From: Nicotiana tabacum
Taxonomy: Eukaryota; Streptophyta; Magnoliopsida; Solanales; Solanaceae
Direction of reading: 5' to 3'
Length of the DNA stretch: 64,000 nucleotides
NCBI RefSeq assembly: GCF_000715075.1
Contig: NC_134084.1
Location: 100,854,411 to 100,918,410 of the forward strand
A model generated the notes under the pieces. It did not search any database. It saw only the letters and a list, made by a program, of their open reading frames with translations, and was not told the DNA's origin. The position numbers and the translations under genes were made by a program. The stretch's first letter is position 1; every line of letters begins with the position of its first letter. This document shows, in pieces, positions 56,400-64,000 of the stretch.

Positions 56400-56870
56400 G
56401 TATGTAAGAATCAGAAAGGACTTATAGGCATATTATCTACATGCATGTGCATCCTATAGACATGGTATCTATATACGAATGTAGAGATTCTTATAGTCAT
56501 GGTATCTAAATGGGAATGTAGATGTTCTTATAGTCAAGTTATATACATGAATGCAGAAATTCATATAGACAGGTTATCTTCATGAATGCAGAAATGCAGA
56601 AATTCCTATACACAAGTTATCTATGTGAATGCAGATATTAATAAGCCGGTAGGCAAGTTATCTATGTGAATGCAGAAATAAGAAATTTCTATGAGCAGGA
56701 TATCTACATGAATGCAGAAATGCAGAGACTATATGCAGGGTATCTATATAAATGCAGAAGTGTAGAAAACCCTATGAGCAAGACATCTACATGAATGCGG
56801 AAGTGCAGAAACTATAGACAGGGTATCTATATAAATGCAGAAATGCAGAAAACCCTATGAGAAGGACATA
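56400..56870. repeat. Diverged tandem repeats in LTR I
   Basis: Units of about 40-60 bases contain ATGAATGCAGAAATGCAGAAA, then CCTATAGACA or CCTATGAGCA, then AGTTATCTACATG. At least nine copies are recognisable. Solo LTR D has the same words in fewer, more scattered copies (9900-10450). Confidence 0.8.
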
Positions 56871-57815
56871 TACCCCTTGCATGCATTGTTATCCCTCTTT
56901 TTTCACTAATCACCCCAAAAGTTTATTACAAACTTATTACAATCCAAAAATAAAACAATAGACAAAATACATCAGAAAATTGAAAATTACAACCAAGGAG
57001 AGCCTGATTCAGACTTCCTGTCTGAAGTATGAAGTAAACCAACTCCCAAGATCAAGACCCAAAGCCTTTCTCTCATTTGGATGTGTCAGAGTTCCCTAAG
57101 AGCCTCATATGGACTCCGGGCAGTGCTCACATCCAAATACATTGCAGGATTAAGTCAGAGTGCAGTGTGGAAGGGCCAACCCTCAAGTGTCCAAGTTCAT
57201 AGGGAACTCAAGGTCCCAAGGCAAGGCTCACAGGAAAGATAGAGAACTTAGAAGCTAAGAGTGAGTGAAAGTGCAGAGTTCTGAGAGGGGGAAAGGAGAA
57301 GGAAGTAACTTAAAACCAGTGCACATAGGGGTATAGGGGAGTGGGGAATTTGCAGGAAGAGTAGGCAAATGGGCATACCCAGCAATGTGACATACTGGCA
57401 CACCCTCTAGCCTACTTAGAGGTTAAGACCTCAGGGGTTCAAAACTTAGTTCATAGACAACAATTCTTGTTGTCGTGCCCTAAGTCTCGACTTACAAACA
57501 CATAGGGGTATTGTGATAGGGAGCAAGTGTTCACAGAAAGAGGCAAGCAGTACCACACAGGCCTATTAATTTAGATGCTAAACTTTACAGAAAACAATAA
57601 AGTAGACATGGATACAAAGACTGTAAGTAAACACATTGGGGTGATGCTGAAAATTAAGTTAGGACATACCAGTTTCAAAGAAACGAGTAAGGAGAAAATG
57701 ATAGTCTTGTAAAAGCCAAAGTGCAAACAGGAAGTCAGAATACTATAAGTATGAGTTTAGAAGAGAATTGTGAAATTGTGTAGTCTGAAGTGTGTAGTGG
57801 TGAAAAGGGGTCGTG

Positions 57816-57824
57816 CCTTTTATA
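57816..57824 (-). promoter_or_regulatory. Likely TATA box of element I LTR
   Basis: Minus strand reads CACTATAAAAGGCACGACC. The word TATAAAAGG is a strong plant core promoter match. Transcription would start about 30 bases further left and run through the rest of the LTR. Confidence 0.6.
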
Positions 57825-60071
57825 GTGTAGAAAGCAAGCAAAAATAAGGTAAGAAAATAGTTTGAAGACTGATTGTTAATCAATTACACAAGGTTTCCCT
57901 AATTAAGGGATTCAGATTCAAACGGGTAAAACTAATTAAGGAAAAAAAGTAGTCAAACACTTTGTGCAAAGTAGTAATTAGAGGCAAATACATAAAGGTT
58001 ATTTAAGGACAGGGTCTTGACAGTACACAATTTTTACAAATAAGGCAAGGGAATCAGTTAACAGCCAGGAAATCAGAGATTACAACTTGGTATGAATAAA
58101 CCAAGTCAGAAAGGTGGAAAAGGTTTTAACTTAAGGAAAATGACGAACAATCAATTAGACCTATTAAAAAGGATTTCTGAATCAATCACTAGTTTGAAAA
58201 AACCTCTTTGAAGAAAGAATCAACATATATAAAAAGCATACAGACACGTTTAAAGATGAAGGAAATTTGTCACGCCCTTGCAAAATCAGTAGAAAGAATC
58301 CAATGTAGAAGAGTTTAGTAAAAAGGTTCAACATTGTATGAAAACAAAGGCGTCCAAACTCAGTTCAGAGATTCAAAAATCAGTATGAAAGAGTTAAGGG
58401 TTCTAAAAAATAAAACCCTAGTTTACATAATCAAACCTCGGGAATCCCTAAATTCTAGGGTTTCCACCTTGAATCAGATACATAGATGAGGAGGCAAGTA
58501 GTCGAAGCATACTCAAAGGTTTCTTTCAGAAAGTCATGAGAAAACATGCAAACAAGTAAAAATGTCCAAGCAAACAGCGTGAAGAGACTAATTTGAGGCA
58601 TAATGAAAGAACAACTGATAGTAGAAGAAAGAATAGAAGCAAAACATGCTTAAGCAGGTTTTTAGAAAAACTTAAACAAGGTAAAATAGTAAGAACACTT
58701 AAGAACATGGTAGAAGGAAGCAATAGGCGGAGCATATCAGATCGTAGTGGAAGAAAATAGCACAGCATAATGAAAAGCATACAGGCACATAGTGTAGAAA
58801 CACAGTAGAAGAACATGCATAGTAAAAGAAGAACATAACAACACAGTAGAGACACACATACACAAAGGAAAAGGAAAAGAAAAAGTCAGAGAAACACTTT
58901 AAGCATTTCCAGAAAACCCTAAATTGGAAAGAAGTGATTTTGAAAGTAATTTTGTAAAGAAAAGTTGGGGAAATCGTTTGAAAACTCAAGTAGAGCATAG
59001 ATACATAATAGATCTAAAAATATCGGAAAAAACCTCGAAGCGTTAGGGTTTCAAAAGAGACCTAGAAATGAGAAAGGCTTGGGAAAAGGTCCGATCTGAG
59101 TCGGAGACGTCAGAACCAGGCTCGAAACACCATTGTACACCGGAGCAAGGCCGGAGATGGCCGTAGAACCTTGAATCGGCGGAGACCTGAGCGAAAACCT
59201 TCGAGGTCAGACCTCGAATCTACAAGTATAATAGCAAAAGGAGGTGAGTTTAATACTCTCATGGCCTGAGAGGCCATGCATTCCGGTGGTTTCAAGGTTT
59301 GAAGACGGTGAGAGAGGCTAGGGTTAGGGAATATTCGAGAGAATCAGAGACAGGAGAGGATTTCAGAAGCGGCGGGTTAGGGGAAAATGATTTTAGGGTT
59401 GGGTGTATGTGAATTAAAAAAAGAAAGGAATGATTGTGGCCGTTGATCAAATGATCAATGTCCTGGATCAAAAGGGGAGGCCGGGCGGGTTAGATTAGTT
59501 GGGTCAGGGGAGGGTTAAATTGAATTTGGGCCGGTAAATTTGGGATTTGAAATTGGGTTAATTGGGTGTTGATTCATGCTATAATCGAAATGAAATAGGG
59601 CTAGCATTTAAATAACCACTTTCTCCCTTTTATTTTATAAAAAATAGTAAAATAATTTTTGAAAATAAATTAAAGGTTCTAACTTAATTAAAAATATATA
59701 AATATTAAATTAAAAATACTGGAACCAATTTCATAAGTATAAAATGCAATTAAATCTTAAAATAGGCTAAAATTGCAATTATATGCAATTTAGCCTTAAG
59801 AATACTAAATAAATTTGTAAGAATGTGAAAAAATTACCTTAGCTATATTTTGGTATGAATATGAGAATAAAATACATTAATCACCAAAATGATAATTTGA
59901 GGAACAATTATTGGTTTTTTACTGTTAAAATAAGGCAATAAATTGATTTAAAAATCTTTAAAAATTAGGAAAAATACTAAAATATTTGGGCATACTTATA
60001 TATGCATATATATGCTATTTTGAAAGTATTTTGCATATATAAAATGTATATGAAAAAATTGGGTATTAACA

Positions 60072-60088
60072 ACTGTCCCTCTTTACCC
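60072..60088 (-). other. Element I polypurine tract
   Basis: Minus strand GGGTAAAGAGGGACAGT, ending one to two bases before the LTR start TGTTAATACCC. Confidence 0.8.
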
Positions 60089-60514
60089 GGGAAGGATGAA
60101 AGAGTTGTCAGGTAAAGATATGATGGCCAATTTAACTGAACAAAATGGTTTGAAGAGGTTGACCGTGTTCTGGTTCCTGAGCTTCCTACATATCCCTAGT
60201 CTTACAGGAATCAGGCCATATGTAGTTCACGATTCGTCGGCGGAATATGCCGATGGAGATTTTTCAAGAACGAACGAGATATTCGGGTTGGGATGGATGG
60301 TTAAAGTCTAGTAGGGCTGCGAGAACTGGAGCGGGATCGCTCCTGCTAAGACGGTCGTTGCTAGCCGGTTTACCTGCAAATAAACAATACAAGTGTATAT
60401 TGTTCGAAAAATTAAACATGATGCAATTTCCCGTCGGACCATGAATGTTGTCTTTGGACAGTTAGGATGACGTCCTGGGCCATGCAGCGTATAATAAGGG
60501 ATTCGCAGGCTATG

Positions 60515-60665
60515 AAATAATGTTCTCGGGCTATGAGAATGATGCCTCCGAACCATGATTCCTTTGAATAATGATATGCAAAAGATGAAAAGGGGGTCCT
60601 CAGGTCATGACATGGTGTTCTCGGGCTATGAAAATGGTGCCTCTGAACAATGACACCTTTGGACA
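60515..60665. repeat. About 93-bp duplicated block
   Basis: TGTTCTCGGGCTATGA then AATGATGCCTC then GAACCATGA occurs near 60519, and a diverged second copy occurs near 60612. Confidence 0.7.
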
Positions 60666-60668
60666 ATT

Positions 60669-60895
60669 TGGCGATCTTTTAGCCCATGAGATGCAGAAGG
60701 TGGCGATCTTTCAGCCCAAGAAATGCAATAAGGTGGCGATATTTCAGCCGATGCAAGATTTAAATGAAGTGGCGATATTTCAGCCGATGTAAGGTGAAAA
60801 TAAAAGTGGCTATATTTCAGCCAATGCAAGACATAAATAAAGTGGCGATATTTCAGCCATGCAGATGTAAATAAAGCGGCAATATTTAAACCATA
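60669..60895. repeat. TGGCGATATTTCAGCC array
   Basis: Seven copies of GTGGCGATATTTCAGCC (some CTTT or CTAT variants) are spaced 30-37 bases apart, beginning near 60669, 60699, 60732, 60768, 60806, 60841 and 60877. Read on the plus strand, three of them encode VAIFQP. Confidence 0.85.
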
Positions 60896-60897
60896 CA

Positions 60898-61300
60898 GAT
60901 GGAGGTAGAGCTTAACCTCGGAGGGCATAATGGTAGCCTTATGCAGTACAGGAAATGCAGATGGAGGTAGAGCTTAACGGAAGGCAGAATGGTAGCCTTA
61001 TGCAATGGAGGTAGAGCTTAACCTCGGAAGGTAGAATGGTAGCCTTATGCAGTGCAGGAAATGCAGATGGAGACAGAGCTTAGTCTCGGAAGGCAGAATG
61101 GTAGCCTTGTGCAATGGAGGTAGAGCTTAACCTCAGAAGGAAGAATGGTAGCCTTATGCAGTGCAAAAAATGCAGATGGAGATAGAGCTTAGTCTCAGAA
61201 GGCAAAATGGTAGCCTTATGCAATGCAGAAAATGTAGATGGAGACAGAGCCTAGTCTCGGAAGGCAAAATGGTAGCCTTATGCAATGCAGAAAATGAAGG
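60898..61300. repeat. GGTAGAGCTTAACCTCGG array
   Basis: At least seven units of about 45-65 bases contain TGGAGGTAGAGCTTAACCTC or TGGAGACAGAGCTTAGTCTC, then GGAAGGCAGAATGGTAGCC, then TTATGCA. The two sub-types partly alternate, so the array probably grew by copying a two-unit block. Confidence 0.85.
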
Positions 61301-61712
61301 CAGATAGTAATAAAGGTTTCCTAGCTGATATTTTGGCATCTGGGGATGTTGTGTGCAGATGGTAACTGTGAATAGGTGTGACGGTCCTGATAGTTGTATT
61401 TCTAAAAAGTACAAGTGTATAAATATATTCGATGATTTTTCGGATTGGGTACCTGTGTGCAAAGAAAAATCGTGAGTTTTGTAAAGGGGGAAAGTTAGTT
61501 CGTATCCCCGCTGGCTCTGCTTGACTTGCTCGCTTCAGATCTGGTGATATTTTTCGTATCGTTGGGGTAGTGTTGCTAAACAAAGAAATTTTGATAATAA
61601 ACATATTTGATTTAGTAAAAGCATGATATAAATGTGTAATTAAGAATAGTTTTCTTTATATGAACCGACGACTACGACATGGTTCAAGACATTGCAACTT
61701 TTCTTGCTTCGG

Positions 61713-61737
61713 AATTTTGAGGGTCCTCCTCAAAATT
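61713..61737. other. Perfect hairpin, copy 1
   Basis: AATTTTGAGG (61713-61722), loop GTCCT, CCTCAAAATT (61728-61737). Ten paired bases, no mismatch. Confidence 0.85.
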
Positions 61738-61804
61738 CTGCCCCAGTTTAGTGGGCTGCTGCTTTTGATAGCTGTTGCTAATAAATGGCTGAAATCAACT
61801 TCGG

Positions 61805-61829
61805 AATTTTGAGGGTCCTCCTCAAAATT
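61805..61829. other. Perfect hairpin, copy 2
   Basis: AATTTTGAGG (61805-61814), loop GTCCT, CCTCAAAATT (61820-61829). Identical to copy 1, 92 bases away. Neighbouring bases (CTTCGG before, CTGC and CCAGTTT after) are also shared. Confidence 0.85.
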
Positions 61830-61966
61830 CTGCTCCAGTTTCCAATAGCGGGGGGAAATGAAAATTGTATTGAATTGTGACCGAACCCATAGGGCTACCT
61901 ATGTATCCCCTTTTAAACGTGAATTAGGTCAGGCGTAGTTCAAATTACATAAGGAAATCATAGATG

Positions 61967-63075
61967 TTACACATAATATTGCTTGACTGCATCTGAATTA
62001 GTTGGCTTTGGCCAGACTTCTCCGTCCATTTCTGCAAGTATGAGGGTCTCCTATCAGAACCCGATGAACCATATACGGACCCTGCCAGTTGGGAGAGAAT
62101 TTCCCGTTGGCTTCATCTTGATGTGGAAAGATTTTCTTTAGCACCAGCTGCCCCGGTGTGAATTGTCTTGGCTTGACTCTTTTGTTGAAGGCTCTGGACA
62201 TTCTGTTCTGATAAAGCTAACCATGGCAAACTGCATTCATTCTCTTTCCATCTATAAGAGCTAGCTATTCGTAATGACTTTTCACCCATTCTGCATTGTC
62301 GAGTTTAGCTTCCTGTATGATCCTTAGGGAAGGAATTTCTACCTCAGCGAGAATAACAACATCTATACCGTAAACTAGCATATATGGGGTTGCCCTGGTT
62401 GACGTGCGTACTGTGGTGCAGTATTCCAATAAAGCAAATTAGAGCTTCTCGTGCCACTGCTTATGCTTCTCTATCATTTTCCTTAGTATCTTCTTGATAT
62501 TCTTATTGGCGGCCTCTATGGCTCCGTTTATCTGAGGTCTATAAGCTGTAGAATTTTTGTGTTTGATCTTGAAGGTTTCACACATGGATTTCAACAAATC
62601 ACTGTTGAGGTTGGAGCCATTATCAGTAATGATTGACTCTGGAATTCCGAACCGACACACGATACGGTCGCGAACGAAGTCTGCCACGACTTTCTTGGTC
62701 ACTACTCTGTAAGATGCTGCTTCAACCCATTTGGTGAAATAGTCAATTGCTACTAGGATAAACATGTGCTTGTTTGATGCGGCAGGTTCGATTGGTCTGA
62801 TAACATCCATCCCCCATGTGGCGAACGGCCACGATGAGCTTGTTGCATTAAGCTCATTTGGATGTACCTTTATCATGTCTGCATGTATCTGGTAGCGGTG
62901 GCATTTCCGGACAATCTGGATGCAGTCCATCTCCATAGTCATCCAAAAGTAACCAGCTCCGAGTATTTTCTTTGCTAAGACAAAACCGTTTATATGTGGA
63001 CCACAGGTCCCAGCATAAATTTCCTCTAATAGCCTGGATGCTTCCTTTGCGTCGACACACCTTAGCAATCCCAAT
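61967..63075 (-). pseudogene. Element I integrase
   Basis: The core lies in the piece 63074-62439. It shows C58 of the zinc region, with Y61 where the second C would be (CHRYQ). The catalytic triad is D90 (WGMDVIRP), D151 (ITDNGSN) and E187 (NGAIEAANK), with 35 residues between the last two, so all three remain. KNSTAYRPQINGAIEAANKN is typical of Tat-lineage integrases. About 240 bases with stops follow. The C-terminal domain then reads RVKPRQFTPGQLVLKKIFPH and GKFSPNWQGPYMVHRVL (62201-61998). A shift of one base near 62045 moves the true end into another frame (LILAEMDGEVWPKP, NSDAVKQYYV), stopping at 61967. One base is also missing just upstream of 63074. Confidence 0.92.
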
Positions 63076-63376
63076 TAGGAGTCCTCCTATACAGGATTCC
63101 TCCGCTATGGAAGAAATTATTAGATAACCTCCGAAGTGTGTGGTTCTGAGTAGCGTTTGCAAGCTCTGGGTATTCTCATTTCGCCAAGTATTACTTGATA
63201 TCATGAAACCAAGGTTTTCCATCTGCTTCTTCCTCAACATGAACACAATAAGCTGGTTGCTCATGGATCTTTACCGAAATAGGATCAATAAAGTTCTTAT
63301 TTGGATGTTGTATCATGGATGATAGGGTAGCTAATGTATCGACAAACTTATTCTGGACTCTGGGAACATGCTGGAA
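63076..63376 (-). pseudogene. Element I linker between RNase H and integrase
   Basis: Minus-strand pieces in more than one frame (HVEEEADGKPWFHDIK near 63240, THFGGYLIISS-region equivalents, SGGILYRRTPN near 63085) join the second RNase H to the integrase zinc region. Frames are broken, and the open stretch 63264-62854 is a shadow of this region. Confidence 0.7.
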
Positions 63377-63799
63377 CTATGTCTTTGTGAACCTCTTTCT
63401 CAACTCCTGTACGTGATGCAGATAAGGGAGTATGTTGGAGTTCTTGGTCGCCCATTCTTCTCGGACTTGCTTGTCTGAATCCCCAATTACTAGAAACTCT
63501 TGGATGTTCATGTCAATGGCCATCTTGAGCCCTAAGATGCAGGCTTCGTACTTGGCCATGTTGTTGGTGCACGGGAACCTGAGTTTAGCAGACATTGAAT
63601 AGTGCTGGCTAGTTTCTGATAGTAGGACTACTCCTATGCCCACTCTTTTGAAATTTGATTCTCCGTTTAAAAACATTCTCCAACCATCATAGGAATCTGC
63701 AATGTCTTCTCCTATGAATGATACCTCCTCGTCAGGAAAATACGTCTTTAGGGGTTCATATTCTCCATTCATAGGATTCTCGACAAGATGATCGGCCAA
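63377..63799 (-). pseudogene. Element I second RNase H (aRNH type)
   Basis: An extra RNase H lying between RT-RNase H and integrase is known in Tat-lineage plant elements. The piece reads MADHLVENPMNGEYEPLKTY and FPDEEVSF, then GWRMFLNGESNFKRVGIGVV. The residue where RNase H needs its first D is N45 (codon 63665-63667). In PCTNNMAKYEACILGLKMA the expected E is K83 (codon 63551-63553). FLVIGDSDKQVREEW keeps the third site (D107/D109), but residues after it appear missing compared with the usual spacing. Two of the usual catalytic residues are therefore replaced. The frame stays open for 140 codons, a mild decay. Confidence 0.85.
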
Positions 63800-64000
63800 T
63801 GCCTGTCCCTTGATTGTTTTCTGAGTTACTTAGACAATGTCGAATTCACTCAGCAGGATTTGCCACTTGGCTAGATTTCCAGTGGGCATGGGCCTCTGAA
63901 AGATGTACTTCAATAGATCCATCCTCGATATGAGATACGTGGTATAGGCACAGAAGCACAACATGTGCGCTCCAATAGTGAATACCGGGCCTCATACGGG
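63800..64000 (-). pseudogene. Element I RT-RNase H end (continues off edge)
   Basis: The minus-strand reading contains YTTYLISRMDLLKYIFQRP and TGNLAKWQILLSEFDIV, then a stop and TQKTIKGQALADHL, which overlaps the next domain. This is the end of the ordinary RNase H of a Tat-lineage polyprotein. The rest lies right of the window. Confidence 0.85.

Larger units (their letters stand above)
55151..60071 (-). repeat. Element I 3' LTR, 4.9 kb
   Basis: On the minus strand it begins TGTTAATACCCAATTTTTTC, after the polypurine tract, and ends GGGGGCGCGACG (usual end CGACA). Same family as solo LTR D (4577 bp). It contains many short repeats at 56090-56870 and a TATA-like word at 57816-57824. Open stretches 58526-58998 are not supported as genes. 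Confidence 0.9.
60089..61966. other. Element I repeat-rich 3' leader
   Basis: 1.9 kb between the integrase stop and the polypurine tract. It holds a duplicated block (60515-60665), two tandem arrays (60669-60895 and 60898-61300) and two identical hairpins (61713-61737 and 61805-61829). Open stretches here follow the repeats and are not supported as genes. Confidence 0.8.
55151..64000 (-). mobile_element. Element I: Tat-lineage gypsy, 3' part
   Basis: A minus-strand element that continues past the right edge. From right to left it shows RT/RNase H end, second RNase H, integrase, a 1.9-kb repeat-rich 3' leader, polypurine tract and a 4.9-kb 3' LTR. The second RNase H between RT and integrase is a hallmark of the Tat lineage. 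It inserted in the 3' LTR of element H; TGCAC at 55146-55150 is the candidate left duplication. Confidence 0.9.

Noticed and set aside
58526..58998. Hydrophobic open frames resembling membrane proteins
   Set aside because: They are reverse readings of an A-rich LTR region; cysteine, leucine and phenylalanine richness comes from base composition.
60607..61604. Open frames with VAIFQP-type and ICIFC-type repeats
   Set aside because: They follow tandem arrays in the 3' leader of element I, on both strands, without start context or conserved domain.
62854..63264. 136-codon minus-strand open frame starting MSNQLIVF
   Set aside because: It is an off-frame reading overlapping the integrase start; the true linker and zinc-region residues are in the neighbouring frame.

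Overview
This window is plant nuclear DNA made almost entirely of retrotransposons nested inside one another. Several features point to a Solanaceae genome, and the large size and families suggest Nicotiana or a relative (inference). These are chromovirus-type Ty3/gypsy polyproteins (Tekay-like) with initiator-Met-type primer sites, Tat-lineage gypsy elements with very long LTRs, an L1-type LINE carrying an RNase H domain, and an RTE LINE with a (TTG)n tail of the kind shared with tobacco TS SINEs. I found no intact host gene, tRNA, rRNA or CRISPR array. Every coding region recognised is a decayed transposon gene.

Left cluster (1-29376). The outermost element is B, a plus-strand gypsy; only its RNase H end, integrase and 3' LTR are visible (22378-29376). 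A minus-strand element C (5' LTR 19077-22377, primer site and a gag-less leader) sits in B. Element A (minus, to 17553) sits in C. A solo LTR D (9001-13577, target duplication ATACT) splits A's gag. An L1-type LINE (1-about 4704, plus) abuts and truncates A's 3' LTR. A solo LTR E (25753-28809, duplication AGTTT) splits B's 3' LTR.

Middle (29377-34498). This is the least repetitive part. It holds a short 5'-truncated RTE LINE with a 17-19 bp target duplication (29937-30899), a small Tat-like solo LTR J (31402-32085, duplication AATAT), a gypsy LTR end fragment (33228-33352) and unassigned AT-rich spacer.

Right cluster (34499-64000). A Tekay-like LTR H' (from 34499) is split by solo LTR G (35249-48103). 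G is itself split by F (36270-45900, duplication CTTAT), a full-length non-autonomous Tat-like element with gag and protease but no polymerase, several internal tandem repeats, and a decayed intron-containing antisense gene. Element H (gag-pol about 48.2-55.15 kb, plus) follows. Its 3' LTR is cut by element I, a minus-strand Tat-lineage element with a 4.9 kb LTR, repeat-rich 3' leader, integrase and second RNase H, which runs off the right edge.

The points most worth attention are: (1) a cluster of short CG-containing palindromic words at the same place in four related LTRs, with a different word in each; (2) the antisense multi-exon gene and 26-codon repeats of F; (3) the duplicated perfect hairpin before the polypurine tract of I; (4) catalytic-site substitutions and internal deletions that can be read directly in the polyproteins; and (5) exact target-site duplications that allow the insertion order to be reconstructed.
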